In this document: positions 57,899-64,000 of the stretch, in pieces
How positions within the stretch are numbered: the first letter of the stretch is position 1
Layout of the letters: every line of letters starts with the position of its first letter
Assembly: GCF_007096635.1 (NCBI RefSeq)
Contig: NZ_VKAA01000019.1
Coordinates: forward strand, 1-64,000
Reading direction: 5' to 3'
DNA from: Mycolicibacterium sp. 018/SC-01/001
GTDB taxonomy: Bacteria; Actinomycetota; Actinomycetes; Mycobacteriales; Mycobacteriaceae
Length of the DNA: 64,000 nucleotides
Translations under genes and position numbers: made by a program
Notes under the pieces: model-generated
Told to the model about the DNA's origin: nothing
The model's database searches: none
Seen by the model: only the letters and a program-made list of their open reading frames with translations

Positions 57899-59107
57899 AT
57901 GACAACTGTGCGCGATGTGTTCACTCCGGCCACGCTCGGCCCCATCACACTGCGTAACCGCGTGATCAAGGCGGCGACATTCGAGGCCGCGACGCCGAAC
58001 GCTCTGGTCACCGAGGACCTCATCACCTATCACCGCCTGCCCGCGGCCGGTGGCGTCGGCATGACGACCGTCGCCTACCTGGCGGTCGCTCCAGGCGGGC
58101 GCACCGAGGGCAATCAGATCTACTGGCGACCCGAGGCGATGGCCGGCCTGCGAAAGCTGACCGACGCCGTGCACGCCGAGGGCGCGAAGATCAGCGCCCA
58201 GATCGGCCATGCAGGTCCGGTGGCCAATGCGAAATCCAATAGGGCCACTGCCTACGCCCCGGTGCGCTTCTTCAACCCGCTGTCGATGCGCTTCGCCAGG
58301 CGGGCCACCCGCGACGACATCACCGACATCACCGAAGCCCACGCCCAGGCCGCGCGGATGGCCATCGACGCCGGGTTCGACGCCGTCGAGGTGCACCTCG
58401 GCCACAACTATTTCGCCAGCTCGTTCCTGTCACCGCTGATCAACCGGCGCACCGACGAATTCGGCGGCTCGCTGGCCAACCGGGCCAAGGTGGCCCGCGG
58501 CACGGTGCTCGCGGTCCGCCGGGCGGTCGAGAAGGTCGGCACCCCGATCGCGGTGACCGCGAAGCTGAACATGAGCGACGGCGTCCGCGGCGGCATCTCG
58601 ACCGAGGAGGCGCTGCAGACCGCGAAGTGGCTCGAGGAGGACGGAGGTCTGGACGCCATCGAACTCACGGCAGGCAGCTCGCTGGTCAACCCGATGTACC
58701 TGTTCCGGGGCGAGGCGCCCGTCAAGCAGTTCGCCGGTGCGTTCAAGCCCCCGCTGCGCTGGGGCATCCGGATGACCGGCAAGAAGTTCTTCCGCGAATA
58801 CCCCTACCGCGAGGCGTATCTGCTGCGGGATGCCCGGTTGTTCCGTGCCGAACTGTCGATGCCGCTGATCCTGCTGGGCGGCATCACCAATCGCGAGACG
58901 ATGGACCTCGCGATGGCCGAGGGCTTCGACTTCGTCGCGATGGGCCGGGCCCTGCTCGCCGAACCGGATCTGATCAACCGCATCCAGGCTGACGGAAACG
59001 CGGTCCGGTCGATGTGCACCCACTGCAACCAGTGCATGGCGACGATCTACAGCCACACGTACTGCGTCGTGACAGGCTCGCCGTCGCCGGTCAGCTCGCG
59101 GCGATGA
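57899..59107 (+). CDS. Old Yellow Enzyme-family NADH:flavin oxidoreductase
   Basis: 402 residues, Rv3359 type. FMN TIM-barrel: LGPITLRNRVIKAAT start, ISAQIGHAG, DAVEVHLGHNYF, LINRRTDEFGGSLANR and MGRALLAEPDL. A C-terminal CTHCNQCM-x-n-C cluster (about 367-386) resembles the [4Fe-4S] site of 2,4-dienoyl-CoA reductases, but the second flavin domain is absent. Reduces an unknown enone or similar substrate. Convergent overlap of 17 bp with tetR. Confidence 0.88.
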   Translation: MTTVRDVFTPATLGPITLRNRVIKAATFEAATPNALVTEDLITYHRLPAAGGVGMTTVAYLAVAPGGRTEGNQIYWRPEAMAGLRKLTDAVHAEGAKISAQIGHAGPVANAKSNRATAYAPVRFFNPLSMRFARRATRDDITDITEAHAQAARMAIDAGFDAVEVHLGHNYFASSFLSPLINRRTDEFGGSLANRAKVARGTVLAVRRAVEKVGTPIAVTAKLNMSDGVRGGISTEEALQTAKWLEEDGGLDAIELTAGSSLVNPMYLFRGEAPVKQFAGAFKPPLRWGIRMTGKKFFREYPYREAYLLRDARLFRAELSMPLILLGGITNRETMDLAMAEGFDFVAMGRALLAEPDLINRIQADGNAVRSMCTHCNQCMATIYSHTYCVVTGSPSPVSSRR

Positions 59108-59654
59108 GGGCCCGCGCGCAATCCTCCACGATCGCATCGGCGGTGAGCGGAATCGTCTGACGCGCGCGCAAGTGCCGTCGGACGATCGCATACGGCACGT
59201 CGATGACGGCCGCGCTCACCCGCGCCGAGTCGTCGGGGATCTCGCCGAGGACCTTCTTCAGTTTGCGCTGCAAGCGTTTCCGTCGCCCGACGAGGTGGTC
59301 GGGCCACTCCCCCGACCCCAACTGGTCGGGATCGGTCAGCAGCACCTGCGCCTCGATCGGGTGCGCGCGACACCAGGCCACGACGCACAGCGCGCCGGCG
59401 ACACAGCGTTGCACCGGGCTGTCGTCACCGCCGAGCGCGCTCAGCAGCGCCTCCTGATGGCGCTCCTCGGTACGGACCCACAACTCCCCGCACAGCGCCG
59501 CCCGGGTCGGGAACCTGTGGTACACCGAACCACTCGGCGCACCGGTGGTGCGCGCGACCGCGGACATGGTCACCGCCGCAGGACCATCTGAGGCCAACAG
59601 ATCGGCGGCAGCGTCGAGGAGGACGTCGACGGTGTATCGGGCAGGCCGCGGCAT
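59091..59654 (-). CDS. TetR-family regulator
   Basis: 187 residues. HTH VDVLLDAAADLLASDGPAAV, then GAPSGSVYHRFPTRAALCGEL. The C-terminal domain begins ERHQEALLSALGGDD. Its ATG has TAGGGT 6 nt upstream (GGAG also present), and a 16-bp palindrome immediately beyond indicates autorepression. It ends overlapping the convergent OYE gene, a possible target. Confidence 0.9.
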   Translation of the reverse strand: MPRPARYTVDVLLDAAADLLASDGPAAVTMSAVARTTGAPSGSVYHRFPTRAALCGELWVRTEERHQEALLSALGGDDSPVQRCVAGALCVVAWCRAHPIEAQVLLTDPDQLGSGEWPDHLVGRRKRLQRKLKKVLGEIPDDSARVSAAVIDVPYAIVRRHLRARQTIPLTADAIVEDCARALIAAS

Positions 59655-59669
59655 TGCTCCACCCTAAAG

Positions 59670-59685
59670 TAGAGGTTTACCTCTA
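59670..59685. promoter_or_regulatory. TetR operator (16-bp palindrome)
   Basis: TAGAGGT-TT-ACCTCTA has perfect 7-bp arms. It lies just upstream of the TAGGGT -10 of the tetR gene, a standard place for autorepression. Confidence 0.75.
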
Positions 59686-59895
59686 AAATTCAGTGCGCCG
59701 GCGCGACGGTGACAGCAGGTGCCGCGAGATGACATGGACCGCTCGCGAACTCGCTCGACCACAGCGCTTTTCGTCGTCGGAGAGACGGGCGTGTCGCGCC
59801 GACACTGTGGCACAGCGAGATAACGGCCCGGACACAGATCGCCCACATCTGTTGCACAGGGTCACGCTGGATCTCCAGCTGTGCGGCCCTACCGA

Positions 59896-59901
59896 TACAG
59901 T
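59896..59901 (+). promoter_or_regulatory. -10 element before leaderless mini-ORF
   Basis: TACAGT ends 8 nt before the ATG at 59910, predicting transcription starting at or next to that ATG. Confidence 0.55.
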
Positions 59902-59909
59902 TGGCCGCG

Positions 59910-59942
59910 ATGTCCATCCTCGCCGCCGGAGCGGCTCTGTGA
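59910..59942 (+). CDS. 10-residue leaderless upstream ORF
   Basis: ATG 59910 to TGA 59942 encodes MSILAAGAAL. It follows a TACAGT-N8-ATG promoter, and its stop overlaps the GTG of the FHA-ABC gene (GTGA). Ribosomes loading on the 5' end would be delivered to the main start. It may be only a coupling device; the peptide itself need not have a role. Confidence 0.5.
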   Translation: MSILAAGAAL

Positions 59943-62485
59943 GCCGGCCGGCACCGCCCGCGCTGACCGTGCGTTACGACGGGTCGACGCGGACCTTCGC
60001 AGCAGGCAACGACGTGGTGGTCGGCCGCGATCTGCGCGCCGATGTCCGGGTCGCCCACCCACTGATCTCGCGCGCCCATCTGGTGCTGCGCTTCGACCAG
60101 GGCCGGTGGCTCGCCATCGACAACGGCTCGCTCAACGGAATGTTCGTCAACGGCCGCCGGGTACCGGTCGCCGACATCACCGACGGCGCACAGATCCACA
60201 TCGGCAACCCCGACGGGCCGCTGCTCACGTTCGATGTGGGCAGGCACCAGGGGTCGGCCGGCACGCCACCCACCACAGCTGTTCCGGTCAGCCGAGCCCA
60301 GCAGAGCTGGCCGCCTTCGCAGCCGACCCGCCCTCCGGCACCGCGCACCCAGCCCACGGCCGGACCGCGCACCGGATATCCCCCGCAGCCGCCGTCACGC
60401 CCGCTTGCACCCCAGCCGATCTCGTCGCCCGCGATGGAGTCGGTCACCGTGATGGGACCTGCTGCCGCGCCCCGTTCGGGTGGTGACAACAACCTCGCCA
60501 CCAGCATGCTGAAGATCCTGCGGCCAGGGCGCGCCCCCGAGGTGCCACCCGGCTCGGTGAAGATCGGCCGCGCCAGCGACAACGACATCGTCATCCCCGA
60601 CGTGCTCGCCTCCCGGCATCACGCCACTCTGGTCACGACCGGTGCCGGCACGGAGATCCGCGACAACCGCAGCATCAACGGCACCTTCGTCAACGGCTCG
60701 CGCGTCGACGTGCAACTGCTCTCCGACGGCGACACCGTCACCATCGGCAACGTCGACCTGGTGTTCCGCGACGGCACGCTGGTCCGGCGTACCGAGACGG
60801 CGGCGGCCACCGCGACCGGCGGCCTCGAGGTGCACGGCGTGACCTGGACGATCGAGAACAACAAGACGCTGCTGGACAACATCTCGATCTCGGCGCGGCC
60901 GGGCACGCTGACCGCGGTCATCGGCCCGTCAGGTGCCGGCAAGTCGACCTTCGCGCGGCTGGTGGCGGGCTACACCCACCCGACGACGGGCCAGGTGTCC
61001 TTCGAAGGCCACGACGTCCACGCCGAGTACGCGTCACTGCGGTCCCGGATCGGGATGGTGCCGCAGGACGACGTCGTGCACGGCCAGCTCACGGTGCGGC
61101 AGGCCCTGATGTACGCCGCGGAGCTGCGGCTGCCGCCCGACACCACGAAGGCCGACCGCGAACAGGTCGTCAACGAGGTGCTCGAAGAACTCGAGATGAC
61201 CAAACACCTCGACACCCGGGTGGACAAGCTCTCCGGCGGTCAGCGCAAGCGCGCCTCGGTGGCGCTGGAGCTGCTGACCGGGCCGTCGCTGCTGATCCTC
61301 GACGAGCCGACCTCCGGCCTGGATCCCGCGCTGGACCGGCAGGTCATGACGATGCTGCGTCAGCTGGCCGATGCCGGCCGCGTCGTCCTCGTCGTCACGC
61401 ACTCGTTGACCTACCTCGACGTGTGCGATCAGGTGCTGCTGCTGGCGCCCGGCGGCAAGACAGCGTTCTACGGACCGCCCAGCCAGATCGGCCCAGCGAT
61501 GGGCACCACGAACTGGGCCGACATCTTCTCCACCGTCGCCGGTGATCCCGAGGCGGCCGCCCAGCGCTACCTGGCCCAGCACGGTCCACCGCCGCCCCAG
61601 CCGCCGGCGCTGCAACCGTCGGAGCTCGGCAACCCGACGCGGACCAGCCTGCGCCGCCAGCTGTCGACGATCGCGCGGCGCCAGATCCGGCTCGTGATCT
61701 CCGATCGCGGCTACTTCGCGTTCCTCATGTTGCTGCCGTTCATCATGGGCGTGCTGTCGCTGTCGGTGCCCGGTGACGTCGGCTTCGGTGTGCCCAAGAC
61801 CGCGTTGGAGGGCGGTGAAGCCCCCAACGAACCCGGCCAGATCCTGGTGATGCTCAACGTCGGCGCGATCTTCATGGGCACGGCTCTGACGATCCGCGCG
61901 CTGATCGGCGAGCGTGCCATCTTCCGGCGCGAACAGGCGGTCGGGCTGTCGACGTCGGCGTACCTGCTGGCCAAGATGGTGGTGTTCACGGCGTTCGCCG
62001 TCGTGCAGTCGGCGATCGTCACCACGATCGCGATCATCGGCAAGGGCTGGGGGCCCGGCGCCGTCGACGCCGGCAATGTGATCGGGAACCGCAGTCTCGA
62101 ACTGTTCGTCGACATCGCGGTCACCACCGTCGCCGCGGCGATGGTCGGGTTGGCGCTGTCGGCGCTGGCGCGATCGGCCGAGCAGATCATGCCGCTGCTG
62201 GTGGTCGCGATCATGAGCCAGCTGGTGTTCTCGGGCGGCATGATCCCGGTGACCGACCGGATCGTGCTCGATCAGATGTCCTGGGCCACGCCCGCACGCT
62301 GGGGATTCGCCGCGTCGGCATCGACGATCGACCTGATACGCCTGGTGCCCGGACCGCTGACCCCGCAGGACGACCACTGGAAGCACACGTCGGGTGCGTG
62401 GCTCTTCGACATGGCGATGCTGGTGGTGATCAGCGTGGTGTACGTCGGTTTCGTGAGGTGGAAGATCCGGCTGAAAGCCGCGTGA
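59939..62485 (+). CDS. FHA-domain ABC exporter (Rv1747-like)
   Basis: 848 residues, single-chain half transporter. FHA-1 (about 10-95: VVGRDLRADVRV, SRAHLVL, DNGSLNGMFVNG), a Pro/Thr-rich linker with possible phospho-Thr sites, FHA-2 (about 200-275: KIGRASDNDIVI, SRHHATLV, DNRSINGTFVNG), an ABC domain (Walker A GPSGAGKST, signature LSGGQRKRAS, Walker B LLILDEPTSGLD), then an ABC-2 membrane domain with about six helices. Rv1747 is phosphorylated by PknF and exports cell-envelope lipids/phosphatidylinositol mannosides; here no kinase gene is adjacent. GTG 59939 agrees with the Rv1747 start. Confidence 0.92.
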   Translation: MSRPAPPALTVRYDGSTRTFAAGNDVVVGRDLRADVRVAHPLISRAHLVLRFDQGRWLAIDNGSLNGMFVNGRRVPVADITDGAQIHIGNPDGPLLTFDVGRHQGSAGTPPTTAVPVSRAQQSWPPSQPTRPPAPRTQPTAGPRTGYPPQPPSRPLAPQPISSPAMESVTVMGPAAAPRSGGDNNLATSMLKILRPGRAPEVPPGSVKIGRASDNDIVIPDVLASRHHATLVTTGAGTEIRDNRSINGTFVNGSRVDVQLLSDGDTVTIGNVDLVFRDGTLVRRTETAAATATGGLEVHGVTWTIENNKTLLDNISISARPGTLTAVIGPSGAGKSTFARLVAGYTHPTTGQVSFEGHDVHAEYASLRSRIGMVPQDDVVHGQLTVRQALMYAAELRLPPDTTKADREQVVNEVLEELEMTKHLDTRVDKLSGGQRKRASVALELLTGPSLLILDEPTSGLDPALDRQVMTMLRQLADAGRVVLVVTHSLTYLDVCDQVLLLAPGGKTAFYGPPSQIGPAMGTTNWADIFSTVAGDPEAAAQRYLAQHGPPPPQPPALQPSELGNPTRTSLRRQLSTIARRQIRLVISDRGYFAFLMLLPFIMGVLSLSVPGDVGFGVPKTALEGGEAPNEPGQILVMLNVGAIFMGTALTIRALIGERAIFRREQAVGLSTSAYLLAKMVVFTAFAVVQSAIVTTIAIIGKGWGPGAVDAGNVIGNRSLELFVDIAVTTVAAAMVGLALSALARSAEQIMPLLVVAIMSQLVFSGGMIPVTDRIVLDQMSWATPARWGFAASASTIDLIRLVPGPLTPQDDHWKHTSGAWLFDMAMLVVISVVYVGFVRWKIRLKAA

Positions 62486-62556
62486 CGACGAGCGCAGCGA
62501 GGAGTCGCGCCGAACGACACCGCGTGACGACGAGCGCAGCGAGGAGCCGCGCCAAA
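62478..62556 (+). repeat. 42-bp-period direct repeat at ABC gene end
   Basis: Two copies of CCGCGTGACGACGAGCGCAG continuing CGAGGAG(T/C)CGCGCC, offset by 42 bp. The first copy contains the exporter stop codon (62483-62485). The GAGCGCAGCGAGGAG block resembles sequence often dispersed in mycobacterial intergenic DNA. Confidence 0.8.
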
Positions 62557-62622
62557 CCTCTGCACTGGGGATGCTTCCGAACGCAATAGACTCGGACGGG
62601 GTTTCTGGCAGGGGGCGATCAC

Positions 62623-63189
62623 ATGGATGACAGCGATGCGGCGATCCGCGCCGTGGCCGTGGGTGCGGCGCTGGAGGAGTTGCGGCAGTGGGGAGTGGAC
62701 CGCTTCAGCATCGAAGGAGTCGTCCAGCGCTGCGACCTTGACGCCGAGCTGGTGGGTCGATTCTGGCCGAGCCCACACGATCTGATCGCCGAGGCGCTGC
62801 TGAGCTCGGCCTCCGCCACGATCCGCACACCGGACACCGGCAGCCTCGCCCGCGACCTGGATGAGCTCGCGGACTCGATGCGGACCTACCTCAACGATCC
62901 CGACGGTCGGCGCATCGCCCGAATGCTCGTCATCGACAGCAAGTCGCACACCGTGGACCAGGAAAGTCGGCGGCTCATCTGGAGGCGCCACCTCGACATG
63001 GTCACGACGATCCTCGACCGCGCCTCTGCCCGCGGTGAAGTCCGGCCCGGCGTCGAGCCCGTATCGGTTATGGAGCTTCTCAGCGGCCCGCTGAAATCTT
63101 GTGCGCTCTACAGCAACGAACCGATCGCGCCCGATTACTGCCGCAGCATCGCTGACATGGTGACCCGCGCGGTCAGCGCAGATCGCTGA
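62623..63189 (+). CDS. TetR-like regulator
   Basis: 188 residues. A divergent HTH (ALEELRQWGVDRFSIEGVVQ, then CDLDAELVGRFWPSPHDLIAEA) and a TetR C-terminal domain (RRHLDMVTTILDRASARGEVRPG, then ELLSGPLKSCALY). The HTH core is less canonical than in the other two TetRs here. A CAGGGGG Shine-Dalgarno precedes the ATG, with TAGACT (62587-62592) as a possible -10. Its TGA abuts the mfpA stop on the other strand. Confidence 0.8.
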   Translation: MDDSDAAIRAVAVGAALEELRQWGVDRFSIEGVVQRCDLDAELVGRFWPSPHDLIAEALLSSASATIRTPDTGSLARDLDELADSMRTYLNDPDGRRIARMLVIDSKSHTVDQESRRLIWRRHLDMVTTILDRASARGEVRPGVEPVSVMELLSGPLKSCALYSNEPIAPDYCRSIADMVTRAVSADR

Positions 63190-63741
63190 TCACCCGCCGT
63201 GGATGTCCAATCCATGCGCGGCGGCGAAGGCGAGGCCCTGCTCGATGTCGATCTTGGCGCCGCGCAGCGACGCCGTGGTCCAGAACGTCGGATCGGCGCG
63301 CGCACCCCGCAGGTCCGTGTCCTCGAGGCGCGCGCCCTGCACCCGCGCCCCCGCGAGGTCGGCCCGGGCCAGCACCGCCTTGCGCAGATCGGCACCGACG
63401 AGTCCGGCTTCACGCAGGCGGCAGTCGGACAGATCGACGGTCCGTAGATCCGCCCCGCCGAGCACCGCGAGCGTGAAATCGCACTCGACGAGCGTCACGG
63501 GCCGGATCCGGCACTCCACGAACGTCGACCCGAGAAAGCTGCAATGCCGAAAGGTGCTGTGCCACAGTGTCGTACGACGGAACATGCAGTTCCGGAAGGC
63601 CGAGCCGACGTGCTCGGACTCGGAGAGGTCGACTCCGGAGAAATCACAACCGTCGAATACGACCCGCTCCGTGCGCACTCTGCTGAGATCCTCGTCGCGG
63701 AAGTCGGCGTCTGCGAATTCGCGATCGATCTGATCGTCCAT
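63190..63741 (-). CDS. mfpA: pentapeptide repeat protein MfpA
   Basis: 183 residues, the same length as Rv3361c, with the family start DRDEDLSR-like (FADADFRDEDLSRVRTERVVF). Right-handed quadrilateral beta-helix of A(D/N)LxX pentapeptides (FSGVDLSES, FRNCMFRR, LGGADLRTVDLSDCRLREA, LVGADLRKAVLARADLAGA) and the C-terminal dimer segment LAFAAAHGLDIHGG. Mimics DNA and binds gyrase, protecting from quinolones. Sits 6 nt after mfpB in a conservon operon. Confidence 0.95.
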   Translation of the reverse strand: MDDQIDREFADADFRDEDLSRVRTERVVFDGCDFSGVDLSESEHVGSAFRNCMFRRTTLWHSTFRHCSFLGSTFVECRIRPVTLVECDFTLAVLGGADLRTVDLSDCRLREAGLVGADLRKAVLARADLAGARVQGARLEDTDLRGARADPTFWTTASLRGAKIDIEQGLAFAAAHGLDIHGG

Positions 63742-63747
63742 CGCCGT

Positions 63748-64000
63748 CTACCCCGCCGGGGTCAGCCGGCTCAGCGCGTACTCGGTCACAGCGATGAGCG
63801 CCGCCTTCGCCGATTCCCGGTCCCGCGCGTTGACGGTGATCAGCGGCACGTGGTCGGGCAGCGCGAGCGCGGTACGCACCGCACTCAGCGGATGCCGTGG
63901 GGCGTCGTCGAACTCGTTGACCGCGACGAGAAACGGCAGATCGCGAGCCTCGAAGAAGTCGACCGCGGCGAAGCTGTCGTCGAGCCGGCGGAGATCGACC
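63748..64000 (-). CDS. conservon GTPase MfpB (C-terminal part)
   Basis: Only the last ~84 residues are in the window; the start lies beyond base 64000. Visible: SFAAVDFFEARDLPFLVAVN then EFDDAPRHPLSAVR (the guanine-specificity N-x-F-D motif) and a C-terminal helix EYALSRLTPAG. Matches Rv3362c, the small GTPase of the multi-gene conservon that precedes mfpA. It modulates MfpA action in M. smegmatis. Confidence 0.88.
   Translation of the reverse strand, partial: VDLRRLDDSFAAVDFFEARDLPFLVAVNEFDDAPRHPLSAVRTALALPDHVPLITVNARDRESAKAALIAVTEYALSRLTPAG

Noticed and set aside
62478..62556. CRISPR-like repeat
   Set aside because: Only two direct copies with a few intervening bases and no further units; it is a simple tandem duplication.
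1..64000. tRNA/rRNA genes, insertion sequences, prophage
   Set aside because: No cloverleaf-forming segments with T-loop consensus, no transposase or integrase motifs, and no phage structural genes were seen.

Overview
The window is a high-GC actinobacterial chromosome segment, almost certainly from a rapidly growing Mycobacterium (Mycolicibacterium). Gene content and order follow the M. tuberculosis Rv3300c-Rv3362c axis: an RluA-type protein, glpD, lpdA, amiA1/amiB1, deoD, pmmB, upp, satS, add, deoA, cdd, sdhCDAB, dacB, yhjD-like, trpS, metY, metX, DUF3017, folD, an Old Yellow family enzyme and mfpA. Several blocks seen here are absent from, or placed elsewhere in, the tubercle bacillus. I found no tRNA, rRNA, CRISPR, prophage or classical insertion sequence.

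Layout. 1-9.5 kb: a small secreted protein, glycerol-phosphate and quinone oxidoreductases, an AbiEi/DUF559 protein flanked by inverted repeats, two M20 amidohydrolases and purine nucleoside phosphorylase. 9.5-21 kb: a MarR/AbrB-permease divergon, nucleotide and sugar salvage (pmmB, upp, cdd-deoA-add), a type VII secretion-type protein paired with an NlpC/P60 hydrolase, a TetR with its probable target, and satS. 21-25 kb: the four-gene succinate dehydrogenase operon. 25-34 kb: an AI-2E family permease, an epoxide-hydrolase-like/CGNR divergon, idi, and a five-gene carotenoid operon (crtE-crtI-crtB-crtU-Rieske) with no lycopene cyclase. 34.5-43.4 kb: two paralogous APC permeases, a universal stress protein, an aminoaldehyde dehydrogenase, an Lrp/AsnC regulator and a class III aminotransferase, together suggesting polyamine or other amine catabolism. 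43.5-50.5 kb: two small proteins, a membrane phosphoesterase, a D,D-carboxypeptidase, a YihY protein, trpS, xthA and a hydrolase. 50.6-54 kb: a SAM-IV riboswitch controlling metY-metX-methyltransferase. 54-56.4 kb: a DesA3-like acyl desaturase and its reductase behind a perfect CRP-type palindrome. 56.7-64 kb: DUF3017-folD, an OYE-family enzyme/TetR pair, an Rv1747-like FHA-ABC exporter, a TetR, and mfpA with the end of its conservon GTPase.

Regulation and architecture. Many starts carry a TANNNT-like -10 hexamer 6-8 nt before ATG/GTG, the mycobacterial leaderless arrangement, often as divergent pairs. Most convergent gene pairs overlap at their 3' ends. Two families of structured intergenic repeats sit immediately 3' of genes. 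Palindromic operators are visible for MarR, two TetRs and CRP.

Most notable: the dispersed hairpin repeats; the CrtU + Rieske pair in a carotenoid operon without a cyclase; the T7SS-type cell-wall hydrolase pair lying between upp and satS; a leaderless 10-codon ORF coupled to the FHA-ABC exporter; the perfect CRP box; and a 50-codon gene.
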